Shown here: positions 1 through 9,169 of the stretch, in pieces
Position numbering within the stretch: position 1 is the first letter of the stretch
How the letters are laid out: each line of letters begins with the position of its first letter
NCBI RefSeq assembly: GCF_014076415.1
Contig: NZ_CP043568.1
Span: 1,550,001 to 1,614,000, forward strand
Direction of reading: 5' to 3'
DNA: 64,000 bases
Origin: Comamonas testosteroni
Lineage (GTDB): Bacteria > Pseudomonadota > Gammaproteobacteria > Burkholderiales > Burkholderiaceae_C
Program-made: the position numbers and the translations under genes
Notes under the pieces: model-generated
Database searches by the model: none
Told to the model about the DNA's origin: nothing
What the model saw: only the letters and a program-made list of their open reading frames with translations

Positions 1-1316
1 AGCTGGTGGACCAGCTCGCCTCGGAAATTCGCGAAGGCCGGCTGGCACCGGGCACACGCCTGCCCACCCACCGGCAGCTGGCATCCCGGGAAGGACTGGC
101 CCTGGTCACGGCGACTCGTGTCTATGCCGAACTGCAGGCCATGGGCCTGGTCAGCGGCGAGACGGGGCGAGGAACTTTTGTGCGCGAAACCGCGCTGCCA
201 CGTGGCCTCGGTATCGACCAGCATGCCACTGCGATAGGCATGCTGGACCTGAACTTCAACGCTCCTGCTCTTCCAGGTCAAGCCGAGTTGTTGCGCTGCG
301 CATTGCGTCAACTTGCCGCCAGTGGAGATTTGGAGGCGCTGCTGCGCTATCAGCCGCATGGAGGCCGGGCCCATGAACGAGCGGCTGTCGCCCTATACCT
401 TGAAAACCGTAGGCTGACGGTTCCTGCCGAACAGGTGCTTATCGTGGATGGGGCGCAGCATGGACTCGCGAGCACGGCCATGGCATTGCTGCAAGCTGGC
501 GATGTAGTGGCTGTTGACGCTTTGAGCTACCCGGGCTTCAAGGTGCTGGCGCAACAGCTGAGGCTTGAACTGATTGCCATTCCGGCAGCTGGTTCGGGGC
601 CGGACCTCGATGCGCTGGAGCTGCTGTGCCAACGCCGCAAGGTGCGCGCGGTCTATGCAATGCCGACTCTCCATAACCCGCTTGGATGGGTGATGAGCAT
701 CAACCGACGTCATGCATTTGCAGCGTTGATCCGTCGCCATGGCCTGTTGCTGATCGAAGATGCCGCGTATGCGTTTCTTGCTCCGGATGCACCACCGCCC
801 ATGGCTGCACTGCTGCCAGAGTCAACGGTATATGTCTCTGGCTTTTCCAAGAATGTCGCCACGGGGTTGCGGGTGGGCTTTGTGGCTGCGCCGGCAACCT
901 GGATATCTCGGATAGAACGAGCTATACGCGCAACGACCTGGAACACCCCCGGCGTCATGACCGCCATGGTTGTGAGCTGGCTGAGAGACGGGACTGTTGC
1001 CAGGCTGGAAGCTCAGAAGCGAGAGGACGCCCAGATACGTCAGAAACAGGTGACGCAGGTCTTCAAGGGGCTGCCCTGTATGCGTCACCCCAGTTCGTAT
1101 TTTGTCTGGCTCCCCATGCCTGAAGACCTGAGGGCTGATCAGGTCGCGATGGCGCTGCAGACGGCAGGAATTTCCGTGTCAACGGCCGAACCCTTTGCCA
1201 CTGGCGTGCAAGTGCCGCAAGCACTGCGGCTGGCCTTGGGTTCGGTGCCGCTCGAAAAACTTCGGCATGCCTTGATGCGTGTCAGGCTGGCGCTGGATGG
1301 AGCCACGCTGCAATAG
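1..1316 (+). CDS. MocR-type (GntR HTH + aminotransferase fold) transcriptional regulator, 5' end cut by window
   Basis: The reading frame is open from the window edge; the first in-frame start is a GTG at 6, but Leu-Val codons precede it and the winged helix begins almost at once, so the true start is probably upstream. The N-terminal 65 residues form a GntR winged helix (PGTRLPTHRQLA, GRGTFV). The remainder is a fold-type I PLP aminotransferase domain with the Schiff-base lysine in SGFSKN (about residue 282 from the GTG) and the downstream Arg in GLRVGF. This layout is that of the MocR/PdxR/TauR regulators, which sense PLP-linked amino compounds and do not normally act as enzymes. The target is unknown; the neighbouring lyase/Bug operon is convergent, so no operator is visible here. 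Confidence 0.85.
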   Translation, partial: LVDQLASEIREGRLAPGTRLPTHRQLASREGLALVTATRVYAELQAMGLVSGETGRGTFVRETALPRGLGIDQHATAIGMLDLNFNAPALPGQAELLRCALRQLAASGDLEALLRYQPHGGRAHERAAVALYLENRRLTVPAEQVLIVDGAQHGLASTAMALLQAGDVVAVDALSYPGFKVLAQQLRLELIAIPAAGSGPDLDALELLCQRRKVRAVYAMPTLHNPLGWVMSINRRHAFAALIRRHGLLLIEDAAYAFLAPDAPPPMAALLPESTVYVSGFSKNVATGLRVGFVAAPATWISRIERAIRATTWNTPGVMTAMVVSWLRDGTVARLEAQKREDAQIRQKQVTQVFKGLPCMRHPSSYFVWLPMPEDLRADQVAMALQTAGISVSTAEPFATGVQVPQALRLALGSVPLEKLRHALMRVRLALDGATLQ

Positions 1317-1473
1317 AGGATGCAGCCCAGAGCTACCTGCGCATCCGGTTTCGGGGCCGTAGCCAGGGGAGTGAATGCTGCCGGCCAAGGTCACACCGGC
1401 CATGAAAACATGGCGTGCAGCGCTTGATGTATCTGCGCCGCATGCGACTCAGGCGCCGGGTCCGGAGACCGGA

Positions 1474-2334
1474 TTACTGGTACTTTTGCTCCAGCCCATC
1501 CCAGAAATCCTTGTTCACCAAGCGCTGGCGCTCAAGGAAAGGAGCGACGATGGCGGGGTCTTCATCGACCTTGTGATCGTCGCGCAGCAGGGTCAGGCAC
1601 TTTTGCATGCCGGCCACGGCGCCTTGCAGTGCGGCATTGGCGTAGAGCACAAAGCCATAGCCCAGCTCGCCCAGTTCGTCGGCGTTGAAGATGGGGGTCT
1701 TGCCGCCAATGACCATGTTCATGAGCTGGGGAGCTTGCAGGCGCTGCGGCAGGGCGCGCACTTCTTCGGCCTGGGTGACGGCTTCGACAAACAGGATGTC
1801 GGCGCCGGCTTCCTGAAACTGCTGGGCACGTTCGATGGCGGCTTCAAAGCCGTGGACGGCTGCAGCGTCGGTACGGGCCATGATGAGGGTGCCGCTGTCG
1901 CGGCGCGCATCGACGGCAGCCTTGATCTTGCCCAGCATTTCGCTGGTTTCGATCACGGCCTTGCCATTGAAGTGGCCGCAGCGCTTGGGGCTGACCTGAT
2001 CTTCAAGCTGAATGCAGTCGGCACCGGCACGCTCCAGCGTGCGCACGGCGTGGTAGGTGTTGACGGCGTTGCCGAAGCCGGTGTCGGCATCGACCAGCAG
2101 CGGCACTTCCACGGCGTCGCGGATGCGGGCCGTATGGTCGGCGATATCGCTGAGACCCATAAAACCCTGGTCGGGCATGCCGAACCACATATTGGTCACG
2201 CCGGCGCCGGTCACATAGATGGCTTCAAAGCCCAGATCGGCGATCAGCCGCGCCGACATGGCGTTGAATGCACCGGGCACGATGACGCCGCGGCGGGCAT
2301 CGGCCAGGGCCTTGAGTTGTTGCTTCGGGTTCAT
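1474..2334 (-). CDS. Isocitrate lyase/PEP mutase superfamily lyase (methylisocitrate or oxaloacetate lyase-like)
   Basis: 286 aa, the usual length for PrpB-like lyases and carboxyphosphonoenolpyruvate mutases. Seen in the sequence are the substrate/Mg motif VDADTGFG (81-88), EDQV (111-114) and the catalytic loop KRCGH (117-121), whose Cys is the general acid in true lyases, so C-C bond cleavage is more likely than phosphoryl transfer. The N-terminus differs from classical PrpB, and the substrate could be methylisocitrate, dimethylmalate or oxaloacetate. It is the last gene of a minus-strand operon behind two Bug receptors and a sigma-54 promoter, suggesting that it cleaves the di/tricarboxylate bound by those receptors. 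No other prpB candidate lies in the window, so it might also serve the methylcitrate cycle. Confidence 0.8.
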   Translation of the reverse strand: MNPKQQLKALADARRGVIVPGAFNAMSARLIADLGFEAIYVTGAGVTNMWFGMPDQGFMGLSDIADHTARIRDAVEVPLLVDADTGFGNAVNTYHAVRTLERAGADCIQLEDQVSPKRCGHFNGKAVIETSEMLGKIKAAVDARRDSGTLIMARTDAAAVHGFEAAIERAQQFQEAGADILFVEAVTQAEEVRALPQRLQAPQLMNMVIGGKTPIFNADELGELGYGFVLYANAALQGAVAGMQKCLTLLRDDHKVDEDPAIVAPFLERQRLVNKDFWDGLEQKYQ

Positions 2335-2459
2335 GAGATTTCTTGTTGAAAAGGACTTTGACGCTTATCTGATGGCTGTATCCAGCTATCAGGTTTGATA
2401 GCAGCATGCACTTCTGGCGCGTGCAGTCAGGCAGAGCTGCCTCGCAGCTCCGCAGAGGA

Positions 2460-3458
2460 TTAGTCCAGCGAAATATTCGCGTTCTTGATCACCGGTCCCC
2501 ACTTGGCGCGCTCGGCCTCCAGGTATTTGCCATAGGCCTGGGGCGTGCCGCCCATGATCTGGCCGCCGCTGCTTTCGATCATCTGGCGCAGCGACCTGTC
2601 GTTCTTGAGTGCTTCGTTGACGGCCAGGTTGAGCTTGGCCACCACGGCGTCGGGTGTGCCGGCCGGCGCAATCATGCCCAGCCAGTTGTACGACTCAAAG
2701 CCCTTGACCCCGGCTTCGTCCAGAGTAGGCACGTCGGGCAGCACGGCCACGCGGGTCTTGCTGGAGACGGCCAGGGCATTGATCTTTTTGGCCTTGATCG
2801 AAGGCCGGGCCGAGTAGCCCATCTCGAACATCATGGCCAGATGGCCGCCCATGAGGTCGGAGGCCGCCAGCGAGCCGCCCTTGTAGGGCACATGGGTCAG
2901 CTGGGTCTGGGTCTGGTAGGCCAGTAGCTCGCCCGACAGATGATGGGCCCCGCCCACGCCCGAGGAGCCATAGGTCAGATCGCCGGGCTTGGCCTTGGCG
3001 TGGGCCAGCAGTTGCTGCACGTTCTTGAAGGGCTGGTTGGGAGCGGTGGTCAGAAACAGGGGAGCCTGCTCGATGAGGATGATGGGCTTGAACGCCGTCC
3101 TGGCGTCATAAGGCATCTTCTTCATCAGCATGGGGTTGGTGACCAGGGGGCCTGGGGAGCCGAAGCCGAAGGTGTGGCCGTCGTTGGCCTTGGCGATGGC
3201 ATCCGTGCCTGTCACGCCGCCGGCACCGCCACGGTTGTCGATGATTACGGGCTGGCCCAGCACCTTGCCCAGCGAGTCGGCAATCAGGCGCGCGCGGGTA
3301 TCGGCATAGCCGCCTGCAGCATAGGGCACGATGAGCTTGACGGTGCGGGTGGGCCAGACTTCAGAGCCCTGAGCCAGCGCCGCAGAGGCACCGCCCAGCA
3401 AGGCAGTGGCGGCGGCGCAGGCAGTGGCGTGGAGCAAGGCGTTTCTACGGGAAATCAT
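2460..3458 (-). CDS. Bug/TctC-family periplasmic solute receptor
   Basis: 332 aa extracytoplasmic receptor of the Bordetella uptake gene (Bug) family. A twin-arginine-like N-terminus (MISRRNALL), a hydrophobic Ala-rich stretch and an ALAQ cleavage site form the signal peptide. The mature protein carries the family signatures WPTRTVKLIVPYAAGG and IIDNRGGAGG, where main-chain groups bind carboxylate ligands. Bug proteins feed tripartite tricarboxylate transporters (TctAB), but no tctA/tctB is present here, as is common for orphan Bug genes in Burkholderiales. It lies 76 bp downstream of a second Bug gene and 125 bp upstream of a lyase gene on the same strand, so the three are probably co-transcribed. 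Confidence 0.88.
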   Translation of the reverse strand: MISRRNALLHATACAAATALLGGASAALAQGSEVWPTRTVKLIVPYAAGGYADTRARLIADSLGKVLGQPVIIDNRGGAGGVTGTDAIAKANDGHTFGFGSPGPLVTNPMLMKKMPYDARTAFKPIILIEQAPLFLTTAPNQPFKNVQQLLAHAKAKPGDLTYGSSGVGGAHHLSGELLAYQTQTQLTHVPYKGGSLAASDLMGGHLAMMFEMGYSARPSIKAKKINALAVSSKTRVAVLPDVPTLDEAGVKGFESYNWLGMIAPAGTPDAVVAKLNLAVNEALKNDRSLRQMIESSGGQIMGGTPQAYGKYLEAERAKWGPVIKNANISLD

Positions 3459-3534
3459 GAATCAGCTATCAGTACTATTTTCAGGCTCCAGCGTATATGG
3501 GGCTTGCGCTGAGTGCTATGTTTTTTTGTGAATC

Positions 3535-4509
3535 TTATTTTTCCTGCATATGAGCTGCCTTGACGATCTCGCCCAGGCGCTTGCGCTCGGCATCGGCAAA
3601 CTTTACGAATTCCGCACGTGTGCCGCCGACCGGCTCGATGCCCAGTCCCTTGAGCTTCTCGACGGTGGCAGGCTCCTTCATGGCCTTGTCCACGGCGGCT
3701 GCCAGCTTGTCCAGAATGGCCGGTGGCGTGCCCTTGGGGGCATGAATGCCGGCCCAATGCGCGATCTGCAAATCGGCAAAGCCTTGCTCAACGGCGGTGG
3801 AGAGTTGCGGGTAGGCAGAGATGCGCTGGGTCCAGGTCGTGGCCAGAGGTTTGAACTTGCCTTCGTGAATGATGTGCGGCAGCGCGATGATGCTGGCTTC
3901 GGACGTGCCTTCGACCTGGCCGCCCAGCACGGCCGTGGTGCTCTCCGAACCGCTCTTGTAGGGCACGGGCTGCAGCTTGGCACCGTACTTCACATTCAGC
4001 ATCTCGGCCACGAAGTGGGGCGTGCTGCCCGTGCCGGCGGTGGCAAAGTTGAAGCCTGCGCCTTTCTTCGAGGCTTCGACGAAGTCGCGCAGATTGTTAT
4101 AGGGCGCGTTCTTGGGCACCACGATCACCGAAGGTGCCAGGCCGATCATCACCACGGGCTGCAGAGCATCATCCTTGAAAGGCATGGTCTTCTTGATCAT
4201 GCTGTTGGAGATGACGCCGGCCGCGCTGACCAGCAGCGTGTAGCCATCGGGCTGGGCCTTGGCCACGATATCGGCACCTACTGTGCCACCTGCGCCGGGG
4301 CGGTTGTCGATCACCACGGGTTGGCCGAGGATCTTGGAAGCGCCTTCGGCCGCCGAACGGGCCATCAAGTCATTGGCGCCGCCTGCGGAAAACGGCACCA
4401 CGAGGCGAATCGGGCGCGTGGGCCAGTCGGCGGCCTGGGCCAGGCCGGCTGCGCCCAGCACGGAAAGAGTCAAGGCCTGGACAACAAGATTGCGACGGTT
4501 CAAAAACAT
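3535..4509 (-). CDS. Bug/TctC-family periplasmic solute receptor
   Basis: 324 aa. The start MFLNRRNLVVQALTL is followed by a hydrophobic core and an AQA-A signal cleavage region. The mature part has WPTRPIRLVVPFSAGGAND and VIDNRPGAGGTVG, the paired ligand-binding loops of Bug proteins. It is the first gene of the lyase operon: an AGGAGA ribosome site precedes the ATG, and a sigma-54 promoter lies about 45 bp upstream (4553-4568). It is divergent from the PrpR_N-type activator, which probably controls it. The ligand is unknown; regulator and lyase context suggest a (methyl)citrate-like or branched dicarboxylate. Confidence 0.88.
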   Translation of the reverse strand: MFLNRRNLVVQALTLSVLGAAGLAQAADWPTRPIRLVVPFSAGGANDLMARSAAEGASKILGQPVVIDNRPGAGGTVGADIVAKAQPDGYTLLVSAAGVISNSMIKKTMPFKDDALQPVVMIGLAPSVIVVPKNAPYNNLRDFVEASKKGAGFNFATAGTGSTPHFVAEMLNVKYGAKLQPVPYKSGSESTTAVLGGQVEGTSEASIIALPHIIHEGKFKPLATTWTQRISAYPQLSTAVEQGFADLQIAHWAGIHAPKGTPPAILDKLAAAVDKAMKEPATVEKLKGLGIEPVGGTRAEFVKFADAERKRLGEIVKAAHMQEK

Positions 4510-4552
4510 GGATATCTCCTGGATCCAAATCCCTATTGGTATGGCCTGCTAC

Positions 4553-4568
4553 TGCAAGCACCGTGCCA
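4553..4568 (-). promoter_or_regulatory. Sigma-54 (RpoN) promoter of the Bug-Bug-lyase operon
   Basis: On the minus strand this reads TGGCACGGTGCTTGCA, a full match to the RpoN consensus TGGCACG-N4-TTGCA with correct GG/GC spacing. Transcription would begin near 4541, about 30 bp before the ATG at 4509, and an AGGAGA ribosome site lies between. The divergent gene encodes a sigma-54-dependent activator with an intact GAFTGA loop, giving an obvious partner. Confidence 0.88.
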
Positions 4569-4692
4569 GACAGATTCAGGGGAAACCCTTTAGATGTCAA
4601 GTGTTTGAAATCATTAGGTTTTTCTTGATTTTCTGCACTGCCTGCCTGTGCTGGTGTATGGGTTTTATTTCTATAGTGAAATAATTATTTTC

Positions 4693-6702
4693 ATGAATGA
4701 AACAGATGCGATATCGAACGATGGCGTCAAACGGATGCCGACTGCTGGCCAGCTGCATTTGCCTCACATCGTCACCGTAGGTCGTTACCGTGTGGGGCGG
4801 GTGCTGGAGCGGTTGGCACAGCCCTGGTCGGGCGAGGCCAGGTTCTCGCATATCTCGGCCTCGTTCGACGATGCGGTGGCCCAGGTGCAGGCACTCAATC
4901 TGCGCCAGCCCATCGATGCCCTGGTGGGAGCGGGAGCCAGTGGTGCCTGGATTCGCGAGCGCGTGGACATACCGCTGGCCATGGTCGAAGTGCGTGGCCT
5001 GGATTTGCTGCAGGCGCTGCGCCAGGCCAAGTTGCAGACCACCGAAGAAGCTCCGCGCGTGGGTCTGGTCAACTTCGAGGTGCCGTCTCCCGTGGTGGCA
5101 CAGTTCGACAGCCTGTTCGGCCTGGGTCTGGTCCAGATCGCCTATCAAGGTCCGCATGACGCGCCGGCCTGTGTGCAGAAACTCAAGGCGTCAGGCGTTG
5201 GAGCCGTGGTGGCACCGGGCCTGGTGGCCGATCTGGCAGAGCAGGCGGGCATGGCCAGCGTGTTGCTGTATTCCGATATTTCGGTGCGTCAGGCGCTCAG
5301 CGACGCCATGCTGCTGGCCCGTCATCGACGTGCCGAGCGTGACCGGCATCAACGGCTGGAAACCGTGTTGCATCAGCTGCAGGACGGTGTGGCGGCCGTG
5401 GACGAGCGTGGCCGCATTTGCGCGCTGAACCCACGCATGGCCGCCTTGCTCGGGGCCCCGGTCGAGGCCTTGCACGGCCGCATGCTGGACGAGGTGGCTC
5501 CGGCCCTGGGCACGGCCCGGGCACTGGCGGGCGAGGAGGGCGGAGAAGAGGTGGTGCAACTGGCTCTGCGTACCCTGGTGGTGCGACGTGCGCCAATTGT
5601 GGAGAACGGGCTGGTGACCGGCGCTTTGCTGGTCTGCCGCGATCCTGCCGTGATCCAGCGGGCCGATCGCAGCCTGCGCGCCAGTCAGCGGCAAAGAGCC
5701 GCCGGCGTGCGCTGGCGTATTGAGGACTATCTGGGCAGCAGCCCCGCTGCCCAGCGCGTGCGACTGCTGGCCAGGCAGTATGCGAACAGCGACGCGACGG
5801 TGCTGATCCTGGGCGAAAGCGGGACCGGCAAGGAGCTGGTGGCGCAAGGCATTCACAGCGCGGGACGGCGTGCGGAACAGCCATTTCTGGCGGTCAACTG
5901 TGCGGCGCTCAGTGAAAGCCTGCTGGAGAGCGAGCTTTTCGGTTACGAGGAAGGTGCTTTTACCGGGGCCAGGCGCGGCGGCAAGACCGGTTTGATAGAG
6001 GCGGCGCATACCGGGACCCTGTTTCTCGATGAAATTGGCGACATGCCGCTGGCGCTGCAATCGCGGCTGCTGCGTGTGCTGCAGGAGCGTGAGGTATTGC
6101 GCGTAGGTTCCACCGCGCCGATTCCCGTGGATGTGCGCGTGATTGCTGCCACCCATGCGGATCTGGCGGATCAGGTGGAGCGCGGCCGGTTCCGGCGCGA
6201 TCTCTACTACCGGCTGGCGGTGCTGCGCCTGAGCACGCCTTCGCTGCAAATGCGTGGTGCCGCCGATATTGCGGAACTGGGCCGCGCCTTGCTGGCTCTG
6301 CGCCTGAGCGCGGCAAGCGGGCTGCCCCGCGCACTGCATGACAGAGTGGAGCAGCAGCTCGATGCACTGCTGGCCAGGGCTGCAGCGCATGACTGGCCCG
6401 GCAATGTCCGTGAACTGGACAACTGGGTGGAGCGTTTGCTGGCCTGCAGCGACTATCTGGGCTCAGGCCGGGGCGGCCTTCTGGATATGGCGCGCCTGCT
6501 TGAAGTCTTTCCGGAGTGCGCCGACGGCCTGGCTCTGGCCGAGCCTGTCGCGGTCCTGCAGGCACAGCTCCGAGACGCGGGTCGCCTTGCCGAACAGAAG
6601 CGATTGCGCGAGGTGCTGGAGTCGGTCGGCGGCAATCAGCGCCAGGCCTGTGAAATTCTCGGCATCAGCCGGGCCACTTTGTGGCGGCGAATGAAAGCCT
6701 AG
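4693..6702 (+). CDS. Sigma-54-dependent activator with PrpR_N sensor domain
   Basis: 669 aa from the ATG at 4693; an upstream TTG frame is not needed. Domain order: PrpR N-terminal sensor (about 20-190, containing GAGASGAWIRE and VGLVNFEVPSP), a PAS segment (about 215-320), an AAA+ domain (about 345-570) with Walker A GESGTGKE (near 373) and the GAFTGA sigma-54 contact loop (near 420), and a C-terminal Fis-type helix-turn-helix (NQRQACEILGISRATLW). The family includes enterobacterial PrpR, which senses 2-methylcitrate. Here it is divergent from the Bug receptor operon and faces a consensus sigma-54 promoter, so it most likely activates that operon rather than prpC-acnD, which has its own ScfR-type regulator. 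The effector is unproven. Confidence 0.88.
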   Translation: MNETDAISNDGVKRMPTAGQLHLPHIVTVGRYRVGRVLERLAQPWSGEARFSHISASFDDAVAQVQALNLRQPIDALVGAGASGAWIRERVDIPLAMVEVRGLDLLQALRQAKLQTTEEAPRVGLVNFEVPSPVVAQFDSLFGLGLVQIAYQGPHDAPACVQKLKASGVGAVVAPGLVADLAEQAGMASVLLYSDISVRQALSDAMLLARHRRAERDRHQRLETVLHQLQDGVAAVDERGRICALNPRMAALLGAPVEALHGRMLDEVAPALGTARALAGEEGGEEVVQLALRTLVVRRAPIVENGLVTGALLVCRDPAVIQRADRSLRASQRQRAAGVRWRIEDYLGSSPAAQRVRLLARQYANSDATVLILGESGTGKELVAQGIHSAGRRAEQPFLAVNCAALSESLLESELFGYEEGAFTGARRGGKTGLIEAAHTGTLFLDEIGDMPLALQSRLLRVLQEREVLRVGSTAPIPVDVRVIAATHADLADQVERGRFRRDLYYRLAVLRLSTPSLQMRGAADIAELGRALLALRLSAASGLPRALHDRVEQQLDALLARAAAHDWPGNVRELDNWVERLLACSDYLGSGRGGLLDMARLLEVFPECADGLALAEPVAVLQAQLRDAGRLAEQKRLREVLESVGGNQRQACEILGISRATLWRRMKA

Positions 6703-6936
6703 CGGCATTGCTGCGTCATTGTCGGCAGCCCGTCATACGTATGATTTCGGCCAATGTCGTGAGTGCATGGCGTGAATTGCGGCAACCGGCGCAACAATCA
6801 TCTGCAAGCGGAGATTGGGCTGTGCCTCGGGCTTTCAGGGAGTGAAAGACTGCAGGCTGTCTGATGGGCCGGGTCGAGGCCGGAACCACAGCCGGGCCTG
6901 TTGTTTTATCGATTGAGATCGGGAGAGAGACGGCTT

Positions 6937-7884
6937 ATGTCTGATGTGAGCGAGCTTGAGAGCGAGAGTGCGGTCTATAGAACCTTGCTGGAGTCCACCA
7001 AGGCCATTCCCTGGAAGATCGACTGGGCGACCATGAAGTTCGCCTATATCGGTCCTCAGATCGAAAGCCTGCTTGGCTGGAGCCGTGAAAGCTGGGTCAG
7101 CGTCGAAGACTGGGCCATGCGCATGCACCCCGACGACCGCGAATATGTGGTGAATTTCTGTGTGAGCCAGTCCCAGGCCGGCGTGGACCATGAGGCTGAC
7201 TATCGCGCGCTGACCAAGGACAACGGCTATGTCTGGATTCGCGATGTGGTCCATGTGGTGCGCAACGAGCAAGGTGAGGCTCAGGCGCTGATCGGCTTCA
7301 TGTTCGACATCAGCGAACGCAAAAAGACCGAGGAAAGGCTGCTGAGTCTGCAAAAGGAGCTGGAGGTGCTCTCCTTCAAGGATGGTCTGACCAGCATTGC
7401 CAACCGACGCTGCTTCGATACCAGCTTCGAGCAAGAGTGGGAGCGCACGCGCAGCGATGGCAAGCCCCTGTCCATGCTGCTGTTCGATGTCGACTTCTTC
7501 AAGCAATACAACGATTTGTACGGTCATATCCAGGGAGACAAATGCCTGGTGGATATTGCTCAGACCCTGAGCCTGGCGCTGGATGGACAGCGTGACCTGG
7601 TGGCGCGCTACGGTGGCGAGGAGTTTGTGGTGCTGCTGCCCGAAGCCGACGCCGAAACCGCGCAAAAGGTGGCCGAGCGCTGCCAGCGCCTGATCCAGAA
7701 GCAGTCCATCGTGCATGCGCTGTCGCCCCATGGCCGGAGGGTGACCGTCAGCATTGGCGCGGGTACGGTGTTGCCGGCAGAGCATGATCGACCTGCCGGC
7801 TTTATAGAAGCCGTGGACCGGCAGCTCTATGTGGCCAAGAACAAAGGCCGCCACCGGATTGAAAGCGTGACCTTGAGCACTTGA
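6937..7884 (+). CDS. PAS-GGDEF diguanylate cyclase
   Basis: 315 aa from the ATG at 6937, which has GGGAGAGAG about 8 bp upstream; an upstream TTG is less likely. The N-terminal half is a PAS_3-type domain with PAC (WKIDWATMKFAYIG, WIRDVVHVV). A short helix (RKKTEERLLSLQKELE) links it to the GGDEF domain, which carries DGLTSIANRR, the metal-binding FDVDFFKQYND and the active motif GGEEF near residue 226. The inhibitory I-site RxxD is not conserved (GQRD occupies the position), so product inhibition may be absent. No transmembrane segment is apparent, so it is cytosolic. It is convergent with prpF, 37 bp away, and has no obvious functional link with its neighbours. Confidence 0.88.
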   Translation: MSDVSELESESAVYRTLLESTKAIPWKIDWATMKFAYIGPQIESLLGWSRESWVSVEDWAMRMHPDDREYVVNFCVSQSQAGVDHEADYRALTKDNGYVWIRDVVHVVRNEQGEAQALIGFMFDISERKKTEERLLSLQKELEVLSFKDGLTSIANRRCFDTSFEQEWERTRSDGKPLSMLLFDVDFFKQYNDLYGHIQGDKCLVDIAQTLSLALDGQRDLVARYGGEEFVVLLPEADAETAQKVAERCQRLIQKQSIVHALSPHGRRVTVSIGAGTVLPAEHDRPAGFIEAVDRQLYVAKNKGRHRIESVTLST

Positions 7885-7921
7885 GCCTTGCTGCAGGCTC
7901 TTGGCAGCGAAATACCTGGTG

Positions 7922-9115
7922 TCAGGCCTGAAGCGCCTCGCCAGGCACCCGTACCCAGCCTTCCATCAGAATGCGGGCGCTACGGCTCATCAAGGCCTTG
8001 GTGACCTGCCATTGACCCTGCTCGCTCCTGGCTTCGGCCCCCACACGCAGGGTTCCGCTGGGATGGCCAAAGCGTACGGACTGGCGCTCGCCGCCGCCCG
8101 CCGCCAGATTGACCAGTGTGCCGGGAATGGCGGCAGCCGTGCCGATGGCGACGGCGGCCGTGCCCATCATGGCGTGGTGCAGCTTGCCCATGGACAGCGC
8201 CCGCACCACTAGATCGATATCCTTGGCGGCAATGGCCTTGCCGCTTGATGCGATATAGCTTTGCGCAGGAGCGACAAAGGCTATCTTGGGCGTGTGCTGG
8301 CGTGTGGCGGCTTCGTCCAGATGCTTGATCAGGCCCATCCTGAGTGCGCCATGGGCGCGGATGGCCTCGAACCTGGCCAGGGCGGGGCCGTCGCTGTTGA
8401 TGGCATCCTGCAGTTCGCAGCCGGTGTACCCCAGCTCTCTGGCATCGAGAAAGATGGTCGGAATGCCGGCATTGATGAGGGTCGCGCAAAAGCGGCCGAT
8501 GCCGGGTACATCCAGCTCTTCGCTGACATTGCCGGTGGGAAACATGGCAGCGCCGTCCTCACCATCATCGGCGGGATCCAGGAACTCCAGGGCCACTTCG
8601 GCGGCGGCAAAGGTCACGCCGTCAAGTTCGAAGTCCCCGGTTTCCTGCACCTGGCCATCGCGGATCTGCACGTGGTTGATGATGGTCTTGCCGATATTGG
8701 CTTGCCAGATGCGGATGGTGGCCACGCCGTTGAGCGGAATGCGCTCGGCGGGAATCAGACCCATGTGAATGGCGCAGGGGCCGACGGCAGCACTCAGGTT
8801 GCCACAGTTGCCGCTCCAGTCCACAAAAGGCTGATCGATGGAAACCTGGCCGAACAGATAGTCCACATCGTGATCGGCACTTGCGCTCTGGCTGAGTATC
8901 ACGCCTTTGCTGGTGGAGGACGATGCATTGCCCATGCCGTCAATCTGTTTGCCATAGGGGTCGGGGCTGCCCAGGGTGCGCAGAAAGATGGCGTCGCGAA
9001 CAGGACCGGGCTGCCGGGCCGCTTCGGGCAGATCCTGAAGCTTGAAGAACACACCTTTGCTGGTGCCTCCGCGCATATAGGTGGCGGGAATGCGGATTTG
9101 CGAAGTGAGGGACAT
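7922..9115 (-). CDS. prpF: PrpF, AcnD-accessory aconitate/methylaconitate isomerase
   Basis: 397 aa from the ATG at 9115 (MSLTSQIRIPATYMRGGTSK), the usual length for PrpF; a longer frame adds nine residues of no family character. The PrpF signatures MRGGTSKG and DWSGNCGNLSAAVG, with the catalytic-type Lys and Cys regions of the diaminopimelate-epimerase fold, are visible. Known role: cis/trans isomerisation of 2-methylaconitate formed by AcnD, needed for growth on propionate when AcnD replaces PrpD. Here it is the last gene of prpC-gntR-acnD-ligT-prpF, separated from acnD by the small RNA ligase gene, which is unusual. Confidence 0.93.
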   Translation of the reverse strand: MSLTSQIRIPATYMRGGTSKGVFFKLQDLPEAARQPGPVRDAIFLRTLGSPDPYGKQIDGMGNASSSTSKGVILSQSASADHDVDYLFGQVSIDQPFVDWSGNCGNLSAAVGPCAIHMGLIPAERIPLNGVATIRIWQANIGKTIINHVQIRDGQVQETGDFELDGVTFAAAEVALEFLDPADDGEDGAAMFPTGNVSEELDVPGIGRFCATLINAGIPTIFLDARELGYTGCELQDAINSDGPALARFEAIRAHGALRMGLIKHLDEAATRQHTPKIAFVAPAQSYIASSGKAIAAKDIDLVVRALSMGKLHHAMMGTAAVAIGTAAAIPGTLVNLAAGGGERQSVRFGHPSGTLRVGAEARSEQGQWQVTKALMSRSARILMEGWVRVPGEALQA

Positions 9116-9169
9116 GGAATGGCAAACAAACAAGGTATTCAAGGCTCAAGCCAGGGCTTGGGCCTTGAA

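Noticed and set aside
1375..2349. 324-codon plus-strand frame opposite the lyase gene
   Set aside because: It mirrors the lyase codon pattern, has no domain, and arises from the high GC content; the minus-strand frame has clear family motifs.
3550..4593. 347-codon plus-strand frame over a Bug receptor gene
   Set aside because: Antisense shadow; the minus-strand frame has a signal peptide, ribosome site and sigma-54 promoter.
5191..6390. 399-codon minus-strand frame opposite the sigma-54 activator
   Set aside because: Low-complexity Gln/His/Arg/Pro composition without motifs; shadow of the activator gene.
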